The notes under the pieces: generated by a model | Told to the model about the DNA's origin: nothing | The model's input: the letters and a program-made list of their open reading frames with translations, nothing else | Database searches by the model: none | Part shown: one piece after another, positions 13,042-25,251 of the stretch | Position numbering within the stretch: position 1 is the first letter of the stretch | Layout of the letters: the number at the start of each line of letters is the position of its first letter | Position numbers and translations under genes: made by a program | Source of the DNA: Neofusicoccum parvum | Taxonomy: Eukaryota > Ascomycota > Dothideomycetes > Botryosphaeriales > Botryosphaeriaceae | DNA length: 64,000 nucleotides | Reading direction: 5' to 3' | NCBI GenBank assembly: GCA_020912385.1 | Contig: CP087206.1 | Span: 744,001 to 808,000, forward strand

Positions 13042-14807
13042 AGGCGTAGAAGGAGGCGTGGGCAGAGGCGTCAGATGCCGCTCGCAGCGTGTGAGGGCAT
13101 CCCTGCCGGGCGGAGAAGGTTGACAGTTTCTGCAGAAGCAGACGTCTGCCTCTCAGCCCGCCCTCAAACATCCGGACGGAACGTTTGAGGATTCTTCAAA
13201 CTCCCGCGACTCCTCCTCTATGCCTCTTGGCGGCAATGCTCCCCCAAAGTGCTTGATTGACGGCACCCGCTCGGTCGTGCTCCGTTGCAACTATTCGCAC
13301 CAATGGCAACTGTTGCCCCATTGACACATCACACGTCTCCTCAATTCAATCTTTTTGAATTCATCGGTCATAAATTTTGAGCCTCGCCTTTCATGAGGAG
13401 GTGCAGCCGCTCATTTCGGCCCAGCCAATGAATCCTCCACTGGCAGGGTCGGGGCGATCGGTAAGGAGCCGAACCGAATGATTTAAGCTTTTGCTTCTTT
13501 GCAGCCTTGTTACCTGCCCTGCACAGATAACTTTTGGTCATTTCGCCTCTTTGCGTGGTGGGTGGCACTCGGAGCATCTGGGGAGACGCGGATCCTGCTT
13601 GTCGATGCGTCGGATCAGCGTGCGGGGAGTGGAGAAGGGCGAGGAAGACGGGCGGCGGCCGGCGGGAGGGATTGGGCGAGCTCTGCCATGCCACGCGAGC
13701 GAGGCGAGATTAGCTTTGCTGGCGATGCTGCTGTCTGTGCTGGTGTTGCGCCTGCCCTGCAGTGCGTGTCATCGCCAGCGGATGCGTGTGCGAGGGGCGG
13801 GCAGCAGAGATGGCGGGTTCGTTCGAACATGTCTGGGAAGATTACCAGGGAGCCAAGCCTCTGCACGTAAGAGAGAAAGGGACTGCGGGGAATGGACAGC
13901 TGAGGCGAGGCGTCGAAGGTAGCAGAAGCCGTAGGGATGGGCCATGTTGGCGGCGCCGCGAGCCTCGGAGCAGGCCTGTCGACGGCCAGCCAAGTCTCCT
14001 CAGGCACGCGCCGTCCGAATCCAGTTTTGCCATGAGCTATATCCGCGCCCGTTCAATATCGCCTCTACACGAACAGCAGCTTCTATTTCTGCTTTGAGAA
14101 CGGACCTGCCTATGCTATCTACGCCACACCGCAACTGGCCTCTGCGCTCGCTCTGCCCGAAGCGTTTGACGCGTAACGGCGGCTCCTTCGCTTATCGAGA
14201 CAAGGCACTCCCTCCTCCACTCTCACGTACCAACACGCCGTACGCGAAGACGAAATCCTGCTCGCCGGACTCTCTCGCTTAGCAGAAGGGGCGCAAGCGG
14301 GGCGAAACGACGCAGATCGGGCCATCAAGTAGATAAAAAAAAGTGGCAGATCGGGCCATGTGCCTGTTTCCAGTTGGCGGCGCAGCTCCCGAATGGACCC
14401 ATGCGTCGATTGAGCAATGCTGTCGCAACAGGGAAGCCAGGCCGTGGTGATCACCGCGTGGCGAAAGCACCATCGCCCACATCGGTCTACGGGGATTTTT
14501 CGAATTAAGGTTTCTGCTCCCCGTGTCTCAGAGTCCATGTCGGCCTGAGAGAGTCGCGACTCATGCCCTCCTCGTCCGTCCGAGTGCTCCTCAAAGAACC
14601 TGGTTCTCGGTACCTGGTCTGCCTGGGGGCATCGCGGACAAGCATCTGCGCTCCGTGCTCTTCTGACGCAAAATGCCGTGGATGCGTGCCACGCGTGGGA
14701 GTGGTCAATGCCGCCCTGAAGGTTGAGGCACGAGTGCGCCGTTTGTTGTTTGACGTCCAGGCGGCCGTCCTTACCAGGAACGGTCAGGCGCGGCGCTTGC
14801 CGCCACA

Positions 14808-16167
14808 TCACTTACGCGCGTTCAGGTCCCTTGACAGCACTTCGAGCAGTCTCTTGTCGTCGACCGGCCCGGTGTCTCCGGCTCCTTTGCTTACTCTGCC
14901 GTGCGCCCCGTCGGCACGGTCGTCGTCCCTCCGGACTTTAGCTGCTGTCATCACCTCTCCGTCCGGCCCGATCAGCGCTTCCAACTCCTGAACATCCTGC
15001 TTGCTTTGCCGGATGTACTCCTCTTCGAGGATGAAGCCGTCAGGGAGTGGGGCGCCGGCGCCTTGGCACGGTAACACCTTAATGGTCGGGTACTCGAGGA
15101 CTACCTGTGTGGAGAGCGCGGCTGTGAGAGTGGAACTGGAATCAAGGGGAATCAGGACGCGGGGCTGCGAGGAGGGGGTGTGCGGCTTGAGGAGATAGAA
15201 GGAGTGGATTGGTGTGTGAGTCTGCGTGTTGCGGTCGCTGTGCTCGCCCGCTGCAGCTATATCAGAGACGTCTTCTGCGGTGGGCTGGGGATGTTTCGAC
15301 TGCTCGGCCGAGCTGCTGACACCGGCTGGGACCTCTTGTGTATCGTCAGAAGCAGGCTCAGCAGCAGGTTGTCCCGAAGCGGAAATGTGGTTGCTGTCAG
15401 CTGCCTGGATTGAGACATGCTCGTCTTTGCTGTGTTTAGTGGGGTTCTGGAGCTCTCCGGGCTGCTGCTCCGTGCGCTTCCTCTTGCGGGAGCGCTCCGC
15501 CAGAAGGCAGGAGTACAGGTCGGCTAACGTCTTGTCAGCGTCAGCATCGTGCACATCCCGGGAGGCGCCCTCATGCAGCCACTCGACGGTCCACCGAACA
15601 CGTCCTCCTCTGGCATGTGTGTCAGCGGGAAAGTTCCGATCGGCGTTCTGGAAGCCAGGGGTTTTCCTACTTGGTCACTCGCGTGCTGTTCGTCTTCTGC
15701 CTGCTCATGCCCACGGGCGCTCGGTCCACAATGATGCGGTTGCTCTGCAGATAGCGCTGCAGCTTCGCCTGCGCCTGGGCGTACTTCCTGCCCTCATGGC
15801 CCCGCGCCTCCGCGTCGTCGTCGGCACGCTGCAGGCCGCGCTCGATGCCGGTCAGGAAATTGTAGTCGTGGTCGATGCCGCGGGGCGTGGCGAGCTCGCT
15901 GCGCCGGACGAAGGCGGCAGGGTCCCGCTTGCCAGAGCACTGGGCCCACTGCTGGTGCCGTTTGTAGCACGGAAGGGAGCAGGTGCGCACGGAATCTCGC
16001 GGGCAGCGGTACTTGGGCGGGTTGCGGTTGCTTTGGCGGCGCGGTGTCAGCAGTGCTCTCTATGTGACACGGCATGTCGTTTTTGCGAGATTGAGGAATT
16101 TGCGCCAAATTTGCGCGCGAGCTTACCAGATGCCGCACAAGTCGCTGAGCAGCGGGTCGTCGGCCAT
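14808..16167 (-). CDS. BCD1: Box C/D snoRNA assembly factor with HIT zinc finger
   Basis: Model on the minus strand: exons 16167-16127, 16030-15671, 15609-14808, giving 400 aa. Splicing exon 1 to exon 2 builds the zf-HIT finger (residues 11-46): LCGIC, then YRCPRD, TCSLPCYKRH and WAQC, the full Cys/His set. Joining exon 2 to exon 3 restores the family segment RVRWTVEWL (around residues 137-145), which neither exon's open frame shows alone. A hydrophilic, probably disordered middle with a basic RSRKRKR patch follows, then a conserved-looking end (VVLEYPTIKVLP, then EEEYI). The family acts in the nucleus in early assembly of box C/D snoRNPs. The donor of intron 2 is GTAGGA, weaker than the others here, so that junction could shift by a few bases. 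Its start faces the DENN gene. Confidence 0.88.
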
Positions 16168-17804
16168 GGTCGAGGGCGAGGAGGCAGCAGAGGGCAGCGG
16201 GCCTCGGACAGCGCTGGAGGCAGCGCGCGCTGATTCGCGCGTGGAGCAGCGGGCTGGGACGATTTGCAACGCCGGGCTGGCGGGAGCCGGGCCAGGAGAT
16301 CCCGCGGCTCAGGCAGTCAGTCCAGCGGGGGCGGTCGGGGGACGCAGCAGATGGCAGGCGAATTGGCGATGTGGGATCAAGCTAGAAAGAAGCTTAAGCG
16401 CGAGAGTTTGCCGGCGGGCGATGACGACGTGTAGAACAAAGTAGAGTTTGCGAGGCCCGCGGTGCGGAGAGCCCGCCTGCGCCAGGGTCTGCGCGCCAAC
16501 GTCGCGCCGCCGGGCGAGTCGCGCAGATCCACTCGCCGCCGCCACTGTGTTCCGCCGCGATCGCAGCGCATCGGGTGGAGGCCGGCCTGCGCGGCGCATG
16601 CATCTCCCTGGCTCGTGTCTTCATATGCACGCAATCGCAATGGGCGTGGGCGCACCACCGCTCGCCAGCGCTCCGCCTTCCGCGCTGCAGAGCTATCATA
16701 TTCTCCTAGCTCCGATCCGCCGGCATGGACAGGGCCCACGGCTCTGCGTTTCAGCAGCCCGGCGCGCTGACGGCCTCGCCCCAGCAGCCTGCAGAAGAGC
16801 CGTTTCTCATCTACCTGGCGCCCCAGGCCCAGCCACGCGCAGCAGCCCGGCCCCAACGCGCCGCGCTGCGTGAGCTGATGCCGGCCGCGCATCAGGGGCA
16901 CAGGCGCGGCCAGAAGCAGCTCAGGGCGGCCCCATTGGGCACTGCAGCCCCGGCACTAGGTGCGCACCGCCGGCGCTCGCCCAGCGGGCAGCAGCGCGCT
17001 CGACGACTGATATATCGACCGCGCGCTATGGAATGAATGGATCGATCGTGGTGCCATGCGCAATGCGCGTGCTGGCTGCTTGCCGACCGCTGGCGCCTGC
17101 CGGCCTGCCGCGGCCGCAGGGGACATCCTGCGCGCACTCGAGTCGGGCGTGGCGGAGATGGCAGGGTGGAGGGCGAGGCCATCGGCTCATTGCGAGCGTC
17201 CAGCGCGCGAGTGCCGGCCGCCGCCTGAGTCGCGGGCGCCGCGCCTGACTCTGCGCGCGCTGGGAGAGCCACGCGGGCGGGCACGCAGGCATGCAGCAAG
17301 GCGCGAGCCGGTGGAGAGCGCGCCCGGGCGTCCTGGTCCCTCTGCGCGCGGGAGGGACGCCCCCCTGCTGCTTGGCGGCGTTGTATGCGAAAATGGCGCC
17401 CCTGCGCGTGCATGCGCCAGCGGGGGATCCATGCCGCTCACGTCTCAATCAAACTCTCCAGGCGACGCCTGCGCGATACATGTCCATCCTGCCTAGCGCT
17501 GCCCGCGCCGGCCATTAGGAGCGAGCCCAGCGACCCCCGTCCGCGTACCAGAGCTCTTCACCCCAATATTCCCACGCCTCCCCCTCCCCGACTTCTGCTT
17601 CTGTCCCTCCCAGCTCTCTTGCCAGCACACACTGTGGAGTCCGGTCCCTCTCAATTGCTGCTCCCACTCTGCGAGCTCGCGCGTCCTGCTGGCAAGCGCC
17701 TACACGAGCCTGCCCTCCACCGCGCATGCTCCTGGTCAAGTCCTGCGCGTCGCCGCTTCTGATACCGCACTGCTACTGAACCAGCACGCCGTCCAGCTCG
17801 CACC
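16168..17804. other. Divergent intergenic region between BCD1 and the DENN gene
   Basis: This 1.6-kb GC-rich stretch separates two outward-facing genes and must hold both promoters. Long frames occur on both strands, but they are Arg/Ala/Pro-rich with no motifs and I treat them as compositional. The last ~300 bases before 17805 become pyrimidine-rich (17520-17700), the usual look of a fungal 5' leader. Confidence 0.5.
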
Positions 17805-20800
17805 ATGGCGCCCTCGCTCAGCCTTCGCCCTCGCACCCGCGACGCGGACCGGCCCTCGACCGCCCAGGGCGCTGGCGAGAACAGCCTGTTCATCCCCAGC
17901 CGGACCTCGTCGCTGCACTCCCGGATCACCCAGCCGCTGCCCTCGCAGCTCAATGTCAAGCCGGGACAGCGCACGCCCAAGACCCTCACCCACGCCTACA
18001 TGGTGTGCGGTGTCGGCCGCGAGCCGTCGCAGTGGGTCAAGGCTCCGCAGCCGTCCCAGGGCAAGATCCAGCACATGAAGGGTGCCGTCGGCCAGTTCTG
18101 GCTGCCCGAGATCCTGGGGAGCAGCCCGAGACTCGAGCAGGACAACGAGATTGCCAGGTCGCTGCACGCTGCCATGCGGGTGAGTTGGCCATCGCGACGT
18201 CTGAATTGGGCTGCCTGCAGGCCAGCCCTGGAAATGAATGTAGCACTAACGTGCGTTTGACAGGCCTGCTTTCCCCACGATGTCGAGATCTGCACCGGAA
18301 AACAGCAGCCGCACTGCGTCCACCACTCCTTCGTTCTCCAGCAGGACTCGTCCCACACTCTTTACGGCATCGCGCTCCGCGTGTGGTCCCGCGCGGACGA
18401 GAAGCGAGCGGAGACGATCCGCGAGCTGCGCAAGAGGACCGAGACCGATTTTTACGACTCGCCGGATGAGACCTACTGGATTCCCTACTGCCTGAGCTTC
18501 CTTTCGAGATATCCTCTGTACAACCTCCTTGGCGACTACCTCCGCGGCATGTGGATCCACTGGAACAAGGCTACGAACCTCTTCCACGCCGAGGAAGTTT
18601 CGCGTATTCTTAGCTTCCCTGCCCCCAGGCTTAATGACCTCGTCCGGATTGACATGAAGGACTACGCTCTCTGCTACCAATTCCCTTCTTCCCCCACTGG
18701 CTTCCAGAACTTTGCCATGTGGCCCCTTTTCACGTGTTTGTCCATCCCGAACATCGTCGGCGTTGTTGAGGCCGCCGTTTCGCCCACCAGGCGCATCATC
18801 TTTGTCAGCCACTATCCCGCCATGCTCACAGTCGCCGCCGAGACCATCCGTTACCTGGTCCGTGTCTACGAGTGGAGCGGCCTGTACGTCCCGGTTGTTC
18901 ACGCCCGCCACGCGAAGAGCTTGGTTGAGGAGCCCGGCCCGTACATCGTGGGTGTTACGGCCGAGTGCCGCACTCTGTTCACCGCTCCGAATGACGCTCT
19001 GGTCATTGATCTGGACCGTAACTTCGTCCTGACCTCGAACCCTCCCAGCACCCTGAACCAGGGTCAGAGGACTAAGATGATCAATCGCCTGACTCAGGCC
19101 CTGAACGGCGAAGTGGCGCCATCCGGCGTCCCAGCTCATCTGCGTTCTGCCTACGGAGGCGGTAAGCTGGTTCCGGCCGGTCAGATCATTGTCATGCGTG
19201 GTGAGGTTGAGAGCATCCAGGACCCTGATTGGTGGAACCAAGACGCCGTCATGGGTGTTATGGACCACATGTGCGAAAAATTAGTAAGTGGCGCGCTTCT
19301 GAGATCGAGGGGCAGGTCTAACCGTCAGATTAAGGGTCGCAACACCGGCGTCAAGGCCATCTTCGGTGGTTCGCAGAAGAAGCCTTTGATGACCAAGGTC
19401 TCGATGAGACATCTCAATGAAATTGTCCGCGAGCGTAACCAGTACTCGCGCGATGCCATGGAAGCATGGCAGGATTTCATTAACCTCAAGGGCAGAATGG
19501 ACACTGAGCTGTCCAAGGTCTCCAAGAGGAACAACTTCCTCGTGGAGGAGCTCGAGAGCTGGAAGCAGCAGTTCCTCAAGTTCCAGACGTTTGCCGAGCA
19601 GCTCACCAAGGAGACGTCGGATCTCAAGGTCAAGATCGAGAACCACAAGCGCGAGAACCGCCGCCTCACCAATCTCATCGACCAGCAAAAGGACGACGCT
19701 GCCAGGCTCACTGTCCGCCTCTCCGGCACCGAGAAGCAGCGCGACGACGCTCTCGAGGCGCTCGTTCTGCAGCAGGAGATTGCCGAGGAGCTGGAGCGCG
19801 AGAGGAAGCGCAACAGGAAGGAGCTCCAGGCGCTCGAATCAGACAACACCAAGCTCATGCGCCAAAGAGACGAGGCTCAGCGTGTCGTGCTGCACCTGCG
19901 TGCTCTCATCGACGGCCAGGCTCACCACATGCAGCACATCGTCAAGTCGCTCACTTCAGACCCCGAAATCTCGGAGTACATCGAGGCGGGGTTTGAGGAC
20001 GCGCGCGAGGAGATCGACGGCAAGGAGCAGAACGAGAAGTCTGACAAGGACCAGTCCGAGGTTGGTACTATTCGTGGTGTTTCTGGCATCGACTCACGCG
20101 CGTCTTCGCGTGCGTCCCGCAGAGTCAGCCGCTACGGCGATGCGAGCACCGACATGGAGAGCCGCATGATGAGCAGCCCCAATGCTCGCAAGCGATTCTC
20201 GCAACTTAGCATGGCCGACGTGGCCGACAAGCACCTGCGCGCCAAGACCGACGCGATCGCTTATATCATCAAGAACATCTCGGAGCAGTGCGCTGCTGCG
20301 GTTGAGGGTCTGCACATGGCCCAGGCCGCTGACAGCGAGGAAGAGCAGCACCGCCATCACCGCGAGAACTCGCTGGGTGGTTCTGAAGACGGCACTGTCG
20401 ACGGCACCGCCGGTGCTACCAACGGTAGCGAGATGGGGGACGAAGAATCTTCGTACCTGCGCCCGAGCAACAGGCACTCGAGCATCCCGCCCACGCCGGA
20501 TCTCGTCCACAACCGGTCGAGCACGTCGATGTCGATGGCGTCAGCATCGACAACGCCGGACAGGCGCAGCCTGCAACACTACAAAAATGACGACGTACCC
20601 GACGTCCCCACCAAGATAGTGGAGGCCGAGGATGAATCTTTTGACAACCGGGAGTCCTTTCGGGACTCCCGGGATTCCTTTCGTGATTCCTTTCGTAACC
20701 ACAACAACGGAAAAGAGGAGGTCCATCACATCGCGCCGGTCTCTAAATATGCGCACAATATTCGACGGACGTCGTCTGGCCGGCCTCTCGTTGGTGGATC

Positions 20801-20807
20801 AAGTTAA
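17805..20807 (+). CDS. DENN-domain protein with central coiled coil
   Basis: Model: exons 17805-18179, 18264-19283, 19329-20807, giving 957 aa. The first ~430 residues read as a tripartite DENN module: an upstream part with WVKAPQPSQGKIQHMKG and CVHHSFVLQQDSS, a core with NLEEV-like PSPTGFQNFAMWPLFTCLS and IIFVSHYPAMLTVAAETIRY, and a downstream part with YIVGVTAECRTLF and ALVIDLDRN. Residues about 450-640 are a Lys/Glu-rich coiled coil. The rest is Ser/Asp-rich with a duplicated SFRDS stretch near the end. DENN proteins generally act as Rab exchange factors in membrane traffic; which Rab cannot be read here. ATG 17805 has CACC before it. Intron 2 (19284-19328) is only 45 nt, in frame and stop-free, but has GTAAGT, GTCTAAC and CAG, so I removed it. 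Recognition of the DENN fold is from overall pattern. Confidence 0.85.
20648..20672. repeat. Perfect 10-bp inverted repeat with 5-nt loop inside the DENN coding region
   Basis: The arms CCGGGAGTCC (20648-20657) and GGACTCCCGG (20663-20672) are exact reverse complements around the loop TTTCG. It overlaps a short tandem coding repeat (Ser-Phe-Arg-Asp-Ser), so it may simply result from duplicated TCC/TCG/GAC codons. It would form a stable RNA hairpin about 150 bases before the stop codon. Confidence 0.85.
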
Positions 20808-22417
20808 GCGCGAATCCATGGACAGGGAACAGGCAGCGTCGCTTCAAGAGCAACTGCAAGAAAAGTTGCGTGAGGCGGGTTGCCTGGAGGACGTAGAGGA
20901 AGATCGAGTCGGCGAGAGCTGGTTCGACGTGTCGGAAAATCTTGAATGAAAAAGAGGAGGATGTGGAGGAGAGACGAGGCAAATACCCAATCACGTTAGC
21001 AGTCTGGTTTTCCTTCCGGATGGTTTTTTCTTTCCTTTCTTCGTTTCTGATGGAGTTTAGTTTTCTTTTCTCGTTTCTCGCACCCGCCACTTTGCCGATG
21101 ACGGAGTCGTGTTTATTTGGCCATAGTACTTTTTGTTGTCTGTTTTCTCTTGCTTCTTTGGACGGAATCTTCCCATCACGCGCTATTGCTGGCTGTCTGA
21201 TCAATTGGCCGCGCATGGAGCCACGAGCTCCCGACTCTCATTTGGCAACACCATCAGCACTCTTTCTCTTTCTCATGCGGGCGCCGACACTCTGCCGTGC
21301 GGGAGCGGCTTGCCAGGCAGCGCGACACTACTGAGGGGCGACACTTGCTGTAAAGGTCGACTTCCAATGTAATCCGCTTTTCACTACTGTTACATCATGG
21401 CCGTGCTCTGACACAGGCAACTCACGCCACCACCGCGCAAACTTTCTCTCATTTCCCCCGAACACCACCATCGCTCTTGGCTCGGCCTCGACGTAGCCGG
21501 TTGACAGCCGAATATACATATATCTACAAAGGGTATGTAACACTGTACATAGCGTAGCTCAACCGACTGCTCGGCTCCGCCTGCGGGTCACTCTTCGTTT
21601 TTCATATGTCACGATCACCTGTAGATTTATTTATTGAGACATTTCCCCCCGCTTCAAACATGGACCCTGAGCTGCTGCTAGAAATTGAGTTTTCGTGCCG
21701 GACTCCCGAGGCTGCGGGCCACGGCACAAACTATGAGGTGATGAAACGAAACCAGCCCCGTCTCTTGCCTATCCGGGCGGGTTTTGAGGCGTATTTATAG
21801 GGTGTCGCTGCACGTGTGAATGGTGCGGAAGAGTCGCGGATGTGGTGGCGCTCCCTCAGGCGCCTCGACACCACCGGCTGGCTCGCTTTGGGTCTAGAAT
21901 TAGCCCAAAGCGGGATGGCGGGCTGGCGCGATCGCCAGGTACGGGCGGCTGGCTGGCGGTGCGACGAGGGTGCATGGGGCGCAGGGGCTGCAATACGAGC
22001 CCCTACAGCCTAAGCCGTCGGGCCATGAGCGCCAGGCGCTTCTAACTCTGACGCCTTTGCCTCTCTTCTCCCATCCCCACACCTCCGCGCGAACTCTCGC
22101 CAGCGCTACGAGAGGATGCGCCCGCCTGCCATTATAACTGCGTGACGGCGCCGTCGCCTGCTCGGGAACCGATACTTCTGCAGTGCTGACCGCTCTCACG
22201 ACTTCGAGCGCGCACGGGTTTCGAGTCACGCTCGTTGAAACGAGTCGCTTCTTTTCTTTCTCTCTGTCCGCCGTTCCGTTTCAGAGCTTGCACGTCTCGT
22301 GTCTATATCACCATCGTTTCCGTGTTCTTTTTCTCTTTCCTTTGCATATCTCCTAATACCCTTGTTCGACAAAAGCAATCGGTGGAGCCCGCAGCACCCA
22401 CCACCACCGCTAGAGCC
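20808..22417. other. Intergenic region between the DENN and GH16 genes
   Basis: Probable DENN 3' UTR (purine-rich 20940-20990, then T-rich to about 21150). A 64-codon ATG frame at 21606-21800 shows no family resemblance and is not called. The last ~170 bases before 22418 are pyrimidine-rich and form the leader of the GH16 gene. Confidence 0.5.
22249..22365 (+). promoter_or_regulatory. Pyrimidine-rich leader/promoter tract upstream of the GH16 gene
   Basis: The plus strand is dominated by C and T (runs such as CTTCTTTTCTTTCTCTC) and ends about 50 bases before ATG 22418. CT-rich tracts just upstream of or around the transcription start are common in filamentous ascomycetes. The start site itself is not determined. 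Confidence 0.4.
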
Positions 22418-23901
22418 ATGCGGATCTCCCGGCCCATCTCCACACCTCCCTCCACCCTGCGTCTCCTCTCCCTTTTCCTGGTCTCCACTCAGCTCCTCCG
22501 CGGCGTCCGTGCCGACGACGACGGCGATGACGACCAACCAGTCCTCAAGGACAACTCGTCCAACTGCACGTGCTACGCCCTCGAGTCGGGCACCAGCGAC
22601 GACATGACCGACTCGCAGCCCTACTACTTCGCCTACCACCGCTTCTGGGACTTCCGCGCCCTGGCCACCCAAGCCGGGCAGTACTCCGAGGTCCCCGACC
22701 CCGTCACGGACGACGAGGACCAGGGCTTTGAGACAGTGTCGAGCGTAGACGCAGGCTACCTCAACGGGACGACGTGGAACAAGGATTGGGGCATCCAGAA
22801 CTGGGGCAAGGAGGCGACGGACGACTTCCCTGTGAGGATGCAGAACAGCCCGAGCAATGTCTACATCTGTAAGTCTTCCACGCCCGATTTGACCGGTCAC
22901 AAGGACCGAGCTCCAAGCAGCGGTCTGACCGCAAGCCCAGCACAAACAAACGCCAGCGACACGGGCAACGACGACATCGAGTTCCCGACGTACCTGACGC
23001 TCCGCACGGTCCGGCTGGACGACTTCCAGTCGGCGGCCGAGGTCGAGAACGAGCAAAAGAACCTGATGCACGCGTCGATGCGGATGCGGGCGCGGGTAGT
23101 AGGCGACGAGGGCGCCGTGGCCGGCTTCTTCACCTTCTTCGACGACGACAACGAGAGCGACATCGAGATCCTGACTGACGATCCGGACGCCGTGATCCGG
23201 TAAGTCAAGTCATCACGCCCCTCCCTCCCTACCAAAAAAAAAAAAAGAGAGAGAAAAAACGCCTTCATCAACCCCCATTCACTAACCCGCGCCCCAGCTA
23301 CACGAACCAACCCTCGGTCAAGGACGGCGACGAGGTGGCCCAGTCGTCGCTCAAGGTCGCGCAGCTGCCGTCGTGGCGCGACTGGCAGGACCACCGCATC
23401 GACTGGCTGCCGCACCGCTCCAACTGGTACCTGAACGGCGCGCTGCGCGCGACCAACACGTACAGTGTGCCGCGCAAGCCGTCCGGCCTCGTCGTCAATA
23501 TGTGGTCCGACGGCGGCGAGTGGAGCGGCAACATGAGCGTCGGCGGCAGCGCCGAGCTGCAGATCCAGTGGATCGAGCTGGTCTTCAACACCAGCGGGCC
23601 CGTCGAGGGCCCCAGCACTGGCGGCGACAACGGGAAGGTGCGGAGGGGTGTGGAAGGCGAGATGCCGGCGTTGGGCGGGGACGTGGGGAGCTGGCTCGTG
23701 GGCGCCATGGGCGAGGCTGGCGGCCGCCTGGTGAAGAGGAAGAGCAAGAGGTGCGATGTCGTGTGCAGGGTGGACGGCGTGGAGAAGGTCGGCTTCCCGG
23801 AGATTGCGCATGTCTCGGCGGCTGGTGGGCTGGTGCCGGTGGTCACCGGGTGGGGGTTGCTGCTGGTTGTCGGCGTTGTTACGTTGGTGGTTGGTGCGTA
23901 A
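22418..23901 (+). CDS. Secreted, probably GPI-anchored glycoside hydrolase family 16 protein
   Basis: Model: exons 22418-22868, 22941-23199, 23298-23901, giving 437 aa. An N-terminal signal peptide (basic start, then LRLLSLFLVSTQLL, cleavage near GVRA-D) leads into the catalytic domain. The GH16 signature is NESDIEIL, with the E-x-D-x-E acid/base triad at about residues 222, 224 and 226. The fold continues with DWQDHRIDWLPHRSNWYLNG and a Trp/Gly-rich end (VVNMWSDGGEWSGN). Several N-glycosylation sequons (NSS, NGT, NMS, NTS) fit secretion. The C-terminus is a hydrophobic stretch, about 24 residues, ending GVVTLVVGA with no charged residue after it, as in a GPI signal. Expected role: hydrolysis or transfer on wall beta-glucans outside the cell. 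Intron 1 (72 nt) is in frame without a stop; intron 2 carries an A13/GA microsatellite. Exact GH16 subfamily not assigned. Confidence 0.87.
23234..23246. repeat. A13 run followed by a GA repeat inside GH16 intron 2
   Basis: Thirteen consecutive A then GAGAGAGA and another A run, all within intron 23200-23297. It is a likely length-variable microsatellite and leaves the splice sites intact. Confidence 0.8.
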
Positions 23902-25251
23902 TGAGCTAATGCGGTAATGAGGCTGGGGCAGTGGGCAGGGTTCGTTGTATTTTTGCTTTGATCTGCATAGCGATGTGCGTGTGTCCTATCTCATCTGTGT
24001 TATACATGTCTGCACAGCTAGTACATAGCTCGGCTTGGTCCCTTGGGTTCGTGTTTGGGCTTTGGAGGAAGTGCGTCCGCAGTAATGGCAGAAGTCTCTG
24101 GCCCACACCGAAGCGTTTGTGACGCACCATGTTTTTTCCATTCGCCATGTTTGCGGACTAGATGATGTAAATTAATAGCTAGAATCCAAAGGATCTCGGC
24201 TGGCTCCTGCTGCTAGCGGCGCAACCACGGTGCAACTTCTCAATCGAGTAAATGGAGACAGTTTCTCAACAATCTCCCGCCGACGATCTACGCCCCATGA
24301 CCTGATGAGCCATCTCCGCTTCTTCACCCTTTCTCTCGCGTCCCGAATGTCCAGCCAGCCTCCTCATCTACTCATCCTTGGCAGATGCCCTGAGGCTGCT
24401 GCTGACACGAAAGAAAGGGCACTAACCACGTAATTTCATAGATTGCGGCGCGCTAATACCGTTCGGTTGTGTGTTGCTGGGCAGGATGAGCCTCTTTTCT
24501 TTTTCGTTGCTGGCGGGAAGTCCTGGCGCAACTGTGGCGCACCGCTGCAGTATCTGAGACGCACCGTCGAACACCTGTGTTTATGCTTATCCTGGAGGGA
24601 ATTTTCAGCCGGGTGCACAGCTTTAGGTTTTTGCCTTTTTTTCTTGCGCGATGGGCCATCGGCCGTCCCGTACCGAGACATGAAACTGCGCCAGCGCTGG
24701 CCTGGGCGGAGCGGGCTTGCGCAACGCCAGAGAGTTTGCCGGGGCCGTTGATGTGTTGTCGGTTGCCGGCGACCACGGCGGACAGGGTGCATCCTGGCGA
24801 AATACGTTGCCGGTGCGCGTCAGCTCAGCCACGATGGCCGTTCGATCTCTTGTTTGCTTTTTTCGCCCCAGGCTGGGAACTCCCGAAGAAGCACAAGTGG
24901 AAAGCATAAATCGAAGGAGAACCCGGATTGGATTCCGCGTTGAGACGGTTGTCTCCATGTAGATTGTGGATTTTCTGGATGAGTGTAGAGCGGACATCAT
25001 ATGACCATGAAGTCCCGACGCTTGGTTGCTTCTCCGTCGTGATTCTCGCGTAGATGAAAACCGCGGAATGCTTTTGCGTGTGTAAGGGTGCTCCACCAAT
25101 GAGCGCTCCGAACATGCCGTGTAGACCATGGCGATTGGCGCGGAGAGGTGGCGGCCGGATCGCGGCAGCTGCGCGCCGCAACCACGATGCATACGACAAG
25201 TGCTGTCAGGGTTCCCAGATCGATTGAGTGGAGATCGAAACCTGCTAACAA
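23902..25251. other. Intergenic region downstream of GH16
   Basis: I see no supported gene. The longest frames (for example minus strand 24623-25255) have no domain, no start context and no codon bias. A hydrophobic segment on the minus strand around 25190-25225 (LGTLTALVVCIVVAAR) could be a relic or distal exon of the candidate at 25252-25644, but the link is not demonstrable. Confidence 0.4.

Larger units (their letters stand above)
10148..14807. other. Intergenic region between two convergent genes
   Basis: The flanking genes end towards each other. The first several hundred bases look like kinesin 3' UTR (T-rich, pyrimidine tracts around 10440-10490). A 131-codon frame at 11264-11659 begins with ATG and is Pro/Thr/Ser/Arg-rich, but I see no motif or splice context and do not call it. 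Low-complexity tracts occur at 11924-11936, 12534-12547 and 13003-13041. 4.7 kb is long for a convergent spacer in such a genome, so an unrecognised non-coding transcript is possible. Confidence 0.5.
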
